This document shows, piece by piece, positions 1 to 6,674 of a DNA stretch of 9,802 bases. The stretch is from Bacillota bacterium (GTDB lineage Bacteria > Bacillota > Sulfobacillia > RBS10-35 > JAJYVN01), in the NCBI GenBank assembly GCA_021827805.1, contig JAKAUG010000314.1, forward strand, positions 1 to 9,802, in the 5' to 3' direction. Made by a program: the position numbers and the translations under genes. The notes under the pieces are model-generated. The model worked only from the letters and a program-made list of their open reading frames with translations. It ran no database searches and was not told the origin of the DNA. The stretch's first letter is position 1; every line of letters starts with the position of its first letter.

Positions 1-831
1 CCGGAGCCGACGCACCCCGTCCAGGGTCTCGGTGGCCGCCTCGTCAAGGCGCCGCCGCAGCCAGTGCTCCTCGGCCAGTTCCAGAACCCACGCGGGCTGA
101 CGGATGTTGACCTCGCGCACGGGGAACTCGTAGAGGACCTCCTCCATGATGTGCTCGATGCCAGCCTCATCCAGCTGGCTGCAGTTCACGGCGACCACCG
201 GCACGCCATACTCCTGCCGGAGGGTGGAGACCAGGGTCTCGGTGTCGGGGGACTCCGGCCGGGCCGTGTTCACCACGACCACGAACGGCTTGCCGAGCTC
301 CCCCAACTCGCGGACCGCCCGGCGTTCGGCGTCCACGAAGCTGTCCCGGGCCAGCTCGCCAAAGCTGCCGTCGGTGGTCACCACCAATCCGAGCACCGCG
401 TGGTCACTGATCACCTTGCGGGTCCCAACCTCGGCGGCCTCCTCGAAGGGAATCTCGTAATCGAACCAGGGCGTGCGGACCATGCGCGGTCCGGACTCCT
501 CCGTGTACCCAAGCGCCCCGGGCACCGGAAAGCCGACGCAGTCCACCAGACGGACCCGCAGGTTCAGTCCGTCTCCTACGGTGATCGCCACACCCTCATC
601 GGGGATGAACTTGGGCTCCGTGGTCATCACGGTGCGGCCCGCGGCGCTCTGCGGCAGTTCATCCATGGTGCGCTCCCGGTCGTAGGCCTCCGGGATGTTG
701 GGTAGGACAAGCAGCTCCATGAAGCGTTTGATGAGCGTCGACTTGCCCGAGCGGACGGGCCCGACGACGCCGATGTAAATCTCGCCACCCGTGCGCTGGG
801 CGATATCGGCAAAGATATCGTACCCTTCCAT
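1..831 (-). CDS. spoIVA: Stage IV sporulation protein A, ATPase of the spore coat base (3' part cut off by the window edge)
   Basis: SpoIVA is made in the mother cell, hydrolyses ATP and polymerises on the forespore surface as the platform on which the coat is built. The visible 277 residues match the N-terminal half of the roughly 490-residue family: opening MEGYDIFADIAQRTGG, P-loop GPVRSGKST at 24-32 with the lysine at 30, the stretch DELPQSAAG at 58-65, threonines 70-71 in TTEPKF, Walker B-like LVDCVG with Asp97, then GPRMVRTPW and EAAEVGTRKVI. The frame is open to base 1, so the middle and C-terminal domains lie outside. The ATG at 831 is supported by the Shine-Dalgarno sequence GGGAGGGTG about 6 nt upstream. 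It is separated from der by 162 bp, which fits independent sigma-E control as known in Bacillus. Nothing in the ATPase core looks damaged. Identification is secure. Confidence 0.97.
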   Translation of the reverse strand, partial: MEGYDIFADIAQRTGGEIYIGVVGPVRSGKSTLIKRFMELLVLPNIPEAYDRERTMDELPQSAAGRTVMTTEPKFIPDEGVAITVGDGLNLRVRLVDCVGFPVPGALGYTEESGPRMVRTPWFDYEIPFEEAAEVGTRKVISDHAVLGLVVTTDGSFGELARDSFVDAERRAVRELGELGKPFVVVVNTARPESPDTETLVSTLRQEYGVPVVAVNCSQLDEAGIEHIMEEVLYEFPVREVNIRQPAWVLELAEEHWLRRRLDEAATETLDGVRRLR

Positions 832-871
832 CGCGTGCACCCTCCCCCGATCCCCGGCGCCGCGCGCGGCC

Positions 872-900
872 GGCGAACACCCGCATGCAGGGCGTTCGCC
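872..900 (-). other. Strong inverted repeat in the der-spoIVA gap: terminator-like or spoIVA leader hairpin
   Basis: On the minus strand GGCGAACGCCC and GGGTGTTCGCC form an 11-bp stem (one G-U pair) around the 7-nt loop TGCATGC. It lies about 90 nt past the der stop and some 25 nt before the spoIVA Shine-Dalgarno sequence. No run of T follows it; the next bases are GGCCGCGC, so it is not a textbook intrinsic terminator. It could end or attenuate der read-through, or structure the spoIVA 5' leader. The structure is plain; the role is inferred. Confidence 0.5.
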
Positions 901-968
901 GGGGCGGGCCGCGGTCGCGCGGTATGCGGACGGGCCCGGCCAAGCCCCCGGCCTCTGGCAGGTCGGTG

Positions 969-999
969 CATGTATATCGGGTGGGTCGGCGGGTTATGT
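969..999 (-). promoter_or_regulatory. Candidate sigma-E-type promoter for spoIVA
   Basis: On the minus strand TATACATG (969-976) agrees at six of eight positions with the Bacillus sigma-E -10 consensus CATACAHT. ACATAAC (993-999), which covers the der stop codon, agrees at four of seven with the -35 consensus KMATATT. The spacer is 16 nt, slightly longer than usual. It is the most AT-containing patch in an otherwise GC-rich gap, and in Bacillus spoIVA is transcribed by sigma-E. The match is imperfect, so this is a weak call. Confidence 0.3.
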
Positions 1000-2406
1000 C
1001 CGCGTTTTGCGGGGACGCCGCGCGCCGGTCCCGGGGGCGATGAGGGCACGGTGGGCGCGGGTGCGGAACACCCAACGGATGGGAGCCCCCTCGAGCGGGA
1101 AGTGGGCCCGCAGGCGGTTCTCCAGGTAGCGCACGTAGCTGTCGGGGATGGCACCCCGCCTGTTGGCGATCAGGACGACGGTCGGCGGCGCCTGGCGCAG
1201 CTGGGCGGCATAAAGGATGCGCACAGCCTCCCCCCGATCCGACGCCGGCGGGCGCAGGGAGACGGCGGTGCGCAACTGTTGGTTGAGGGCAGCGGTGGGC
1301 ATGCGCAGCGCGAACGCGTCCGCCGCGCCTGCCACGGCCTGTGCCAGCAGGTCCAGGCCCTGGCCCGTGTGGGCAGAGCAGGCGACCACTCGGGCGTAGC
1401 CCAGAAACGGCATGGCCTCCCGCACGCGCCCGAGCGCGGCCTCAAGCCCTTCCGGACTGAGGAGGTCGGTCTTGTTCAGCGCCACCACGGCCGCGCGCCC
1501 CCGGTCCCGCACCAACCCCGCGATGCGCTTGTCCTGTTCGGTACAGGGCTCGTTTGCGTCCAGCAGGATCACGGCCACCGCCGCGCGCGCCAGCGCGCCC
1601 GTACTCCTTCTGGCGGTATCGCTCTCCAGGCTCCCGCGGGCCACCCTGGCAGGCCGGCGCAGCCCTGGGGTGTCCACCAGCACGAAGGCCCGCCCCGCGG
1701 CCTCCCAGGGAACGTCGATCGCATCGCGCGTCGTACCGGCCAGCGGTGAGACGATCAGGCGCGGGTCCCCCACCAGGCGGTTCACGAGGGAACTCTTGCC
1801 CACGTTGGGGCGCCCCAGGATGGCCACGGGGGTGGCGGCGTGACCGCCCTCCTCGGGGCGCGGGGGATCGGCGAGCAGGGCGACCACGCGATCCAGAACA
1901 TCACCCAGCCCCTCGCCCCGCACGGTGGAGACCGGCAGAGGCTCCCCGAGGCCCAGGGCATAGAACGCATAGGGTTCCGCGCCCCGCACATCGGCCTTGT
2001 TCGCCGCCACGACCACCGGGTGGCCCAGGCGCCGCAGCACCCGCGCGATATCCCGGTCGCCCGGGGTGATCCCCGCCGAGGCGTCCACCACGAGCATGAT
2101 CACGTCCGCGGCACCGAGCGCCACTTCCGCCTGCTCCCGGACGAGCGGGGCGAAGGGGTCTCCCTCCCCTCCCGCCAGCCCCCCGGTGTCTGTGAGCAGG
2201 AAGCGGCGTCCACCCCAGTCCGCCGGCACCTCCAGCCGGTCGCGCGTGACGCCGGCGCTGGCCTCGACCACCGCCCGCGGCGCACCGACGATCCTGTTGA
2301 AGATGCTGGACTTGCCAACGTTCACTCGTCCGGTGAGCACCACCCGGGGCAGTGGACCAGAGACCTCGGCGGTCGGCCCGCCGCCCGCGCCAGGGTTCCC
2401 GGCCAT
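994..2406 (-). CDS. der: Ribosome-assembly GTPase Der (EngA), double GTPase domain
   Basis: Der acts in the cytoplasm in late assembly of the 50S ribosomal subunit. With this start it is 470 residues, slightly longer than the usual 435-440. GTPase domain 1 has GRVNVGKS (26-33), DTGG (73-76) and NKAD (136-139). Domain 2 has GRPNVGKS (198-205), DTPG (245-248), NKTD (311-314) and SAHTGQG (from 344). A C-terminal KH-like domain (about 367-448) carries LNQQL, PPTVVLIAN, SYVRYLENRLR and GAPIRWVFR, followed by a basic tail of about 22 residues. Domain 1 has Val for Pro in the usual GRPNVGKS. The segment after DTPG in domain 2 is diverged (ESDTARR where I expect an EKxSxxR-like motif). The ATG at 2406 follows GAGG by 6 nt; a GTG at 2418 or ATG at 2427 would add 4 or 7 residues. 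It lies 40 bp after the DUF1614-like gene and presumably shares its transcript. Confidence 0.96.
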   Translation of the reverse strand: MAGNPGAGGGPTAEVSGPLPRVVLTGRVNVGKSSIFNRIVGAPRAVVEASAGVTRDRLEVPADWGGRRFLLTDTGGLAGGEGDPFAPLVREQAEVALGAADVIMLVVDASAGITPGDRDIARVLRRLGHPVVVAANKADVRGAEPYAFYALGLGEPLPVSTVRGEGLGDVLDRVVALLADPPRPEEGGHAATPVAILGRPNVGKSSLVNRLVGDPRLIVSPLAGTTRDAIDVPWEAAGRAFVLVDTPGLRRPARVARGSLESDTARRSTGALARAAVAVILLDANEPCTEQDKRIAGLVRDRGRAAVVALNKTDLLSPEGLEAALGRVREAMPFLGYARVVACSAHTGQGLDLLAQAVAGAADAFALRMPTAALNQQLRTAVSLRPPASDRGEAVRILYAAQLRQAPPTVVLIANRRGAIPDSYVRYLENRLRAHFPLEGAPIRWVFRTRAHRALIAPGTGARRPRKTRT

Positions 2407-2446
2407 CCGTCGCCTCACGCGCCCCATCCTTCCGGAGTCCTGAGAT

Positions 2447-3052
2447 TCATGGCGTCGGCGGGCCGGCGCCCAGGCTCGCCCTGCGGCGGGAGCGCTCGGA
2501 GGCCCAGGCCGCAAGGGGCACCGTACCGATGGCCAGCACCGCCGCGTCGAACGTGCCGCCACCTCCCAGGCTGGCGGGCCACGGCAGCCAACCCGCGCTC
2601 GCCGACCAGAGGCGTAGCCCGTCAGCGATCACCAGGGCCAGGCTGCAAGCGCCGACCGCCTCGCCCACACCCGCGGTGAGCCCGGCGCCGATCGCACCCG
2701 CCACCAGCCCGGTGACCAACTGAGCCTGCCAGTACACCCCGTTGAGCTCGGACCAGGCGGGGATGAGCGTGAGGGCCGCGGCGGTCCCCACCGCGGCGAC
2801 GACGACCCGCCAGGGTGCGATTCCGTGGGTTCCCCCCAGCACGATCCCGCCGAACGCCGCCGGGAGCACCGTGCCTCCAGGGTTGACGAGCAGCCCTGCC
2901 ACCGGCAGGTTGATCGTGCTCAGCGCCACCCCGAGCAGCATCCACAGGGCCAGCGCATGTCGCGTGAGACCGGGCACCGTCGAGCGGGCTCCGGGCGCGC
3001 TCCCCACCAGCAGCACCGCACCCGCCAGCAGCCATGCCCCTCCGGATGGCAC
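2447..3052 (-). CDS. DUF1614-like integral membrane protein, function unknown
   Basis: This 201-residue protein is strongly hydrophobic, with about five to six possible membrane segments (around residues 6-20, 33-48, 58-74, 82-98, 110-128 and 132-147, with another hydrophobic stretch near 168-182). It ends in a basic tail rich in Arg and Ser. The stretch STINLPVAGLLVNPGGTVLPAAF (45-67), a later VTGLVAGAIGAGL and a final LALVIADGLRLW recall the DUF1614 family, where an IPxxxxxxxNxGGAxIP motif and a late ADI-type motif recur. No role is established for that family that I can apply here. The GTG start at 3052 is preceded by GGGTGAT, which pairs well with 16S rRNA, 5 nt away; that element overlaps the rpsA stop codon. 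It starts 6 bp after rpsA and precedes der by 40 bp, so it sits inside the translation-related operon. It lacks the glycine-rich motifs of PlsY, which is found near der in clostridia. Family assignment is moderately sure. Confidence 0.75.
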   Translation of the reverse strand: MPSGGAWLLAGAVLLVGSAPGARSTVPGLTRHALALWMLLGVALSTINLPVAGLLVNPGGTVLPAAFGGIVLGGTHGIAPWRVVVAAVGTAAALTLIPAWSELNGVYWQAQLVTGLVAGAIGAGLTAGVGEAVGACSLALVIADGLRLWSASAGWLPWPASLGGGGTFDAAVLAIGTVPLAAWASERSRRRASLGAGPPTP

Positions 3053-3058
3053 CTTCCA

Positions 3059-4297
3059 TCACCCGTGGGTCATTTTGCCCGGAGATGGAGCCTGGGCATC
3101 CGCCGGGCCGCCCGCCTGGGGCAACGCCCGCTGCAACACGCCACCCACAACATCTCCCAGCGTCACCGCCCCGTGCGGGCCCACGGAGGCCCCCCCCGCA
3201 GAGGCGGGCTCTGCCTCGCGCAGCGAGAGGGCGATGCGGCGATCCGACGGCGTCACCCGCAGGACCCGCACCCGCACCCGCTCCCCCTCGCGCACCACTT
3301 CCCCGGGGTCCTTGACGTGCCGATCCGCGAGCTGGCTGATGTGCACCAGCCCCTCCACCCCAGGCTCCAACTGCACAAAGGCCCCGAAAGGGCGGATGCG
3401 CATGACGGTCCCCTCGACGACCGCGTCCACGGGGTAGCGCTCCTCGGCCCGCTCCCACGGATCCCCCTGCACCTGCTTGAGACCCAGGGAGACCTTGCCG
3501 ACCTCGGGCTCCAGGCGCAGGATCTTCACCCGCAGCTCCTGGCCTGGGCTGAGCAGGTCGCTCGGATGCTCCACCCGTCCCCAGGACATCGCGGAGACGT
3601 GCAGCAGCCCGTCGACCCCGCCCAGGTCGATGAAGGCCCCGAAGTCTGTGAGGGCCTTGACCGTACCTGTGCGGATCTGTCCCTCGGCCAGTTCCGCCCA
3701 GAGGGCGGCGGCCCGAGCCGCCAGTTCCTCCTCAAGCAGGGCCCGTCGGGAGAGCACCACGCGCTGCCGCTCGTGGTCCAGACCGACGATCTTCGCGCGC
3801 AAGCTCTGCCCGACGTAGACCTCCAGGTGCTGCACCGAGCCGCGCTCCACCTGGGAGGCCGGCATGAAGGCCCGGACCCCCGCGTCCAGGAGCAGCCCGC
3901 CCGTGACGACGCGCCGCACCGCGGCCTCCACGGGCTCACCCGCGGCATGGGCCTCCTGCAGCCGCCTCCAGGCCACCTCCTTGGCGGCGGCCTTCATGGA
4001 CAGCTGCGGCGTGCCCTCCTCCGGGTCCTCGCCCTGAACGGCGACCTCGATCTCCTGCCCCCGCTGGAATGCCTCCTGCAGGGTCTGGCCGGGGCCCAGC
4101 ACGGCCTCCGCCGCGGGCAGGATCCCGTCCGCCTTGGCGCCGATGTCCACGAGCAGGTGGTCGTCCTGCACCGAAACAACGGTGCCCCGCACCAGCAGCG
4201 CGGGTGCCCCCGGTGCTCCTCCCTGGGCCCTTTCCCGCGGCTGCGGGCTCACCTGCCCAGCGGTGTCGGATGCCGCGGGCGCACCGGTCTCGTCCAT
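3059..4297 (-). CDS. rpsA: S1 RNA-binding domain protein, ribosomal protein S1 homologue (Firmicutes four-domain type)
   Basis: The 412-residue protein contains four S1 (OB-fold) repeats: about 35-103, 120-186, 206-275 and 290-361. The last two are the most canonical, with GTVKALTDFGAFIDLGG...GLLHVSAMSWGRVEHPSDLLSPG and GTVMRIRPFGAFVQL...EGLVHISQLADRHVKDP. The length and four-domain layout match the Firmicutes S1 homologue (B. subtilis YpfD, about 380 residues) rather than the six-domain proteobacterial S1. It probably binds mRNA and may associate with the 30S subunit; in Bacillus the homologue is not essential. An Ala/Gly/Pro-rich tail of about 50 residues after domain 4, and a similar 30-residue head, lack recognisable motifs. 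The ATG at 4297 is backed by GAGGTGGTG with suitable spacing. It lies 32 bp after plsC; clostridia often place ispH here, and none is present. Confidence 0.93.
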   Translation of the reverse strand: MDETGAPAASDTAGQVSPQPRERAQGGAPGAPALLVRGTVVSVQDDHLLVDIGAKADGILPAAEAVLGPGQTLQEAFQRGQEIEVAVQGEDPEEGTPQLSMKAAAKEVAWRRLQEAHAAGEPVEAAVRRVVTGGLLLDAGVRAFMPASQVERGSVQHLEVYVGQSLRAKIVGLDHERQRVVLSRRALLEEELAARAAALWAELAEGQIRTGTVKALTDFGAFIDLGGVDGLLHVSAMSWGRVEHPSDLLSPGQELRVKILRLEPEVGKVSLGLKQVQGDPWERAEERYPVDAVVEGTVMRIRPFGAFVQLEPGVEGLVHISQLADRHVKDPGEVVREGERVRVRVLRVTPSDRRIALSLREAEPASAGGASVGPHGAVTLGDVVGGVLQRALPQAGGPADAQAPSPGKMTHG

Positions 4298-4329
4298 GCT
4301 CGCACCACCTCGCCTATGCTGCTCTCCCC

Positions 4330-4944
4330 TTAGGCCGGTCCCGGCGCGATGCGCGCCCGGTCGCGCCCGTCCGACACCAGCTTGCGGACCGCCCCCATGA
4401 TTTCCTCCTGTGCCATGCGCTGTAAATCCTGCGCACTGGCCCGGCCGTTGTGCTCCAGCCGGAACGGGGCGCCGACACGGATCCGCAACTGTCCCGGCCG
4501 GTACCGGCCGCTGATGCCCACAGGGACAACGTCGCTGCCCGACCACAGCGCCAGCAGCGCGGCCCCCGGCTCGGCCTGGCCCAGCCGTCCGTCGCGGCTG
4601 CGCGTCCCCTCGGGGAACACCACCACCGGCTTGCCAGTGTGGAGCAGCCCCAGCGCGCGGCGGATCGCCCCCCGGTCGGCGGTGTGCCGCCGGACCGGAA
4701 ACGCGCCGACGACTCGCAGGATGAGCCCCCCCACCGGGGAAGCGAAGGCCTCGGCCTTCGCCATGAAGTGGACCTGCTTGGGCATCGCCGCGCCGAGCAG
4801 CATGGGGTCCTGCCAGGAGATGTGGTTGCTGCAGAGGACATAGCCGCCCCTCCGCGGCAGATGGCCCACGCCCTCCAGGCGCACGCGCAGGATGCCGAAG
4901 TACCAGATGCGGACCGCGACCCAGACCATCCAATACAGAACCAT
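4330..4944 (-). CDS. plsC: 1-acyl-sn-glycerol-3-phosphate acyltransferase
   Basis: PlsC transfers an acyl chain to lysophosphatidate to give phosphatidate at the inner face of the membrane, the second acylation in phospholipid synthesis. The 204-residue length is normal. A hydrophobic N-terminal anchor (about 2-20) is followed by the acyltransferase blocks: NHISWQDP with the HX4D pair His41/Asp46, GAFPVRR (80-86), FPEGTRS (110-116) and VPVGISG (140-146). These correspond to motifs I-IV of the glycerolipid acyltransferase family, and all catalytic positions I can check are present. The ATG at 4944 is preceded by AGGG at 5 nt. The gene starts 6 bp after the cmk stop, whose last codons contain the Shine-Dalgarno sequence, so the two are very likely cotranscribed. 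The cmk-plsC-rpsA order is common in clostridia. Confidence 0.95.
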   Translation of the reverse strand: MVLYWMVWVAVRIWYFGILRVRLEGVGHLPRRGGYVLCSNHISWQDPMLLGAAMPKQVHFMAKAEAFASPVGGLILRVVGAFPVRRHTADRGAIRRALGLLHTGKPVVVFPEGTRSRDGRLGQAEPGAALLALWSGSDVVPVGISGRYRPGQLRIRVGAPFRLEHNGRASAQDLQRMAQEEIMGAVRKLVSDGRDRARIAPGPA

Positions 4945-4950
4945 GTCGCC

Positions 4951-5688
4951 CTACCCCGCCGGAACGCGTGGTTGCACGCCATCGGCTGCCTGATCTCCAC
5001 AGAGCCCGCACCGAGATAGGATCCGGTCCGCGGCCTCGTCGGGATCCAGGTTCGTGGTGTCCAGGAGCACCGCCCCAGGGGCCTGCCGCAACGGACCGAC
5101 CTCCCGCCCCTGATCCAGGGCGTCCCGGGCCGCGAGGCTGGCGGCCACGCCATCGCGTGCCACCACCTCGCCCCGGGCCTCCAGATCGCGGCAGCGCCGC
5201 TCCACGCGCCGCTCGAAGGCCGCGGTCACAAAGAACTTGAAATCGGCATCGGGCAGGACCTCCGTGCCGATGTCCCGTCCGTCCATCACCACGCCCCCGG
5301 CCCGCGCCAGGGCGCGCTGCCTGGGAACCAGGGCCTGCCGCACGCGCCCGATGGCCGCCACACGCGGCACCAGACGGTCGACCTCCGGCGCTCGGATCGC
5401 CTCGGTCACATCCTCATCGCCGAGCAGCACGTGCTGTCCGTCAGCCTCACGGCGAAAGGCCAACTCCAGCTGCTCGGCCAGGCTGCCCGCGACAGCGGGA
5501 TCCACGTCCTCCGAACCGGCCCAACCCCGGCGCAGCAGCACCAGGGCGACGGCCCGGTACATGGCACCCGTGTCAATGTACAGGTATCCGGCCCTGTCCG
5601 CCACCAGACGGGCGAGAGTGCTCTTGCCCGCCCCGGCGGGACCGTCGATGGCCACGATGGGCAGCCGGCCCCCGACCGCCCGGCTCAC
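4951..5688 (-). CDS. cmk: Cytidylate (CMP/dCMP) kinase
   Basis: CMP kinase phosphorylates CMP and dCMP to the diphosphates with ATP, in the cytoplasm, as part of pyrimidine nucleotide supply and salvage. The 245-residue protein shows the P-loop GPAGAGKST (16-24), YIDTGAMYRAVAL (37-49), the CMP-binding and lid region DGRDIGTEVLPDADFKFFVTA (136-156), a lid rich in Arg (159-167) and RDALDQGREVGPLRQAPGAVLLDTTNL toward the end. It exceeds the usual 220-230 residues by a short C-terminal tail containing two cysteines (CGLC, 227-230) of unknown meaning. The GTG start at 5688 overlaps the aroH stop by 4 bases (GTGA), with only a weak Shine-Dalgarno sequence, suggesting translation coupled to aroH. 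plsC begins 6 bp downstream. Confidence 0.97.
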   Translation of the reverse strand: MSRAVGGRLPIVAIDGPAGAGKSTLARLVADRAGYLYIDTGAMYRAVALVLLRRGWAGSEDVDPAVAGSLAEQLELAFRREADGQHVLLGDEDVTEAIRAPEVDRLVPRVAAIGRVRQALVPRQRALARAGGVVMDGRDIGTEVLPDADFKFFVTAAFERRVERRCRDLEARGEVVARDGVAASLAARDALDQGREVGPLRQAPGAVLLDTTNLDPDEAADRILSRCGLCGDQAADGVQPRVPAG

Positions 5689-6056
5689 CGCAGGTCCGGG
5701 CGCAGCCGGGCGGCTTCACCCATGTACACATGGCGCACCTCGTCGGGGCGGGCCCGCGTGTATACGTGCAGAAGCACCCGCACGCAGCCGGCGAGTGCGC
5801 CCGGCACGTCCATCTCCCTGGCGTCGAGCAGCGGGGTGCGCTCCCAGCCCAAATCCCGGGCCGCGGCGGCGGGAAAGGCGGCATTCAGGTCCGGGGTCGC
5901 GGTGAAGAAGGCGGAGATCACATCCTCCACCCCAAAACCGTTGGCCTCCTGCAGGGCAATGAGCAGTTCCCGTGTCGCCCCAAGGATGGCCCCAGCCGTA
6001 TTCGCGGCCACACTGGTCGCCCCCCGGATCCCACAGACGCGCGGTAACTGGGTCAA
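5685..6056 (-). CDS. aroH: Chorismate mutase, AroH class
   Basis: AroH converts chorismate to prephenate, the first committed step to phenylalanine and tyrosine. The 123-residue length fits the monofunctional trimeric Bacillus-type enzyme (127 residues). By eye alignment to B. subtilis AroH the catalytic residues are kept: Arg11 (Arg7) in CGIRGAT, Phe61 (Phe57) and Arg67 (Arg63) in FPAAAAR, Glu81 (Glu78) in AREMDVPG, Arg93 (Arg90) in CVRVL, and Tyr111 (Tyr108) in RHVYM. The position of B. subtilis Cys75 is Asp78 here; it also varies in other family members. There is no ATG or GTG near the required N-terminus. The TTG at 6056 fits, with GGGGGTG 5 nt upstream. That Shine-Dalgarno sequence sits in a small hairpin. 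An extended -10 promoter lies about 60 bp upstream, so aroH is probably the first gene of the aroH-to-der operon. Its stop overlaps the cmk start. Confidence 0.95.
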   Translation of the reverse strand: MTQLPRVCGIRGATSVAANTAGAILGATRELLIALQEANGFGVEDVISAFFTATPDLNAAFPAAAARDLGWERTPLLDAREMDVPGALAGCVRVLLHVYTRARPDEVRHVYMGEAARLRPDLR

Positions 6057-6059
6057 CGA

Positions 6060-6075
6060 GGCACCCCCGGGTGCC
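6060..6075 (-). promoter_or_regulatory. Leader hairpin enclosing the aroH ribosome-binding site
   Basis: On the minus strand GGCACC, loop CGGG, GGTGCC form a perfect 6-bp GC-rich stem ending 3 nt before the TTG start of aroH. The likely Shine-Dalgarno sequence GGGGGTG (6062-6068) spans the loop and the 3' arm, so folding would hide part of it. Together with the rare start codon this suggests low or regulated initiation. The pairing is visible; a regulatory role is inferred. Confidence 0.4.
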
Positions 6076-6116
6076 GCGGGCCGATGGCATCCGGCTGATG
6101 GGCCCACGGCCGGAGT

Positions 6117-6125
6117 AGTATAGCA
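6117..6125 (-). promoter_or_regulatory. Extended -10 promoter for the aroH-cmk-plsC-rpsA-der operon
   Basis: The minus strand reads TGCTATACT: a TGn extension followed by TATACT, five of six matches to TATAAT, in one of the few AT-containing patches of the window. No good -35 lies at 17 nt. A TTGGCG sequence exists, but with a 21-nt spacer, so the extended -10 probably carries recognition. Transcription would start near 6108-6111, giving a leader of about 50 nt before the aroH TTG. Confidence 0.55.
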
Positions 6126-6168
6126 CGTTCGGGGGTGCGCGCCCGCCAATTTTCATCCCGCGGGCCCG

Positions 6169-6609
6169 CTACGCCCTGGGGAGCGTGATCAGCGAGGCCT
6201 CGGGGCCGAGGCGCCACACGCCATCGGGAGCACGGGGCGAACCTCCGTCCGGGACCGCGCGTACGGTCACCGGCACGGATCCCTCCAGACGCAGGGAGAG
6301 CACATCGCCCGGGTGCACGGCAAGGCGCAGGCCCGGAGCCCCCAGCGCACCCACCGCCCAGCCGTCGCGAAAGACCTCGACCTCCAGGCCCGCCGCGCGC
6401 GGTGTCGCGGTCAGGAAAACGAAGCCCACGCCCGCAGGGGGCGGGGGCGCTGGCTGCATGAGCGCGGCCATCCCCTGGGTGAGAGGCCAGGGTCCCTCCC
6501 AGCCGGGAGGACCCCAGCGCACCGCCATGGCGAGGGTCAGCCCCACCCCGAACAGGGCAGCGGCCTGCGCCAGCAGGAGCCGCGCGGAAAAGGGCCCCCA
6601 GGCCCGCAT
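6169..6609 (-). CDS. Small membrane-anchored protein with an extracytoplasmic beta-rich domain, unknown function
   Basis: I do not recognise this 146-residue protein. It has a short basic N-terminus, one hydrophobic segment (about 10-30, LLLAQAAALFGVGLTLAMAV), a linker containing PAPPPP (53-58), and a domain from about 60 to 145 with alternating hydrophobic residues typical of beta strands (FVFLTATP, LEVEVFRDGWAVGAL, LRLAVHPGDVLSLRLEG, VPVTVRAV). That looks like a signal anchor with an outside-facing beta sandwich. No lipobox is present and the only methionines follow the anchor region closely. The ATG at 6609 is 6 nt after a GGGGG run; an ATG at 6615 directly abuts that run and would add two residues. 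It begins about 65 bp after the nucleotidyltransferase-like gene and ends before the aroH promoter, so it appears to be the last gene of the upstream operon. Coding status rests on an open frame with a coherent protein. Confidence 0.65.
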   Translation of the reverse strand: MRAWGPFSARLLLAQAAALFGVGLTLAMAVRWGPPGWEGPWPLTQGMAALMQPAPPPPAGVGFVFLTATPRAAGLEVEVFRDGWAVGALGAPGLRLAVHPGDVLSLRLEGSVPVTVRAVPDGGSPRAPDGVWRLGPEASLITLPRA

Positions 6610-6674
6610 CGTCATCCCCCCAGGGAGGCTACGCCGCGAGGGGGGGCGCCAGACCACCGCATGGCGTCGCGCCG

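Noticed and set aside
835..1749. 304-codon plus-strand frame opposite der and the spoIVA leader
   Set aside because: No family features; it overlaps the Der KH domain in antisense. The same holds for the other plus-strand frames.
2407..2562. N-terminal extension of der to an upstream start at 2562
   Set aside because: The added residues are encoded inside the end of the DUF1614-like gene, have Arg/Pro/Ala-rich shadow composition, and a good start with GAGG lies at 2406.
2447..3052. PlsY (glycerol-3-phosphate acyltransferase) as identity of the membrane protein before der
   Set aside because: PlsY is expected near der in clostridia, but its conserved GSGNxGATN and G-K-rich motifs are absent; the NPGGTVLP and ADG motifs fit DUF1614 better.
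2825..4333. 502-codon open frame on the plus strand opposite rpsA
   Set aside because: It is rich in His, Arg, Pro and Gln without domains, lies antisense to a clear S1 protein, and is expected from high third-position GC.
6157..6172. GC palindrome after the stop of the membrane-anchored protein as a terminator
   Set aside because: The repeat GCGGGCCCGC has no loop and no T-tract follows on the minus strand.
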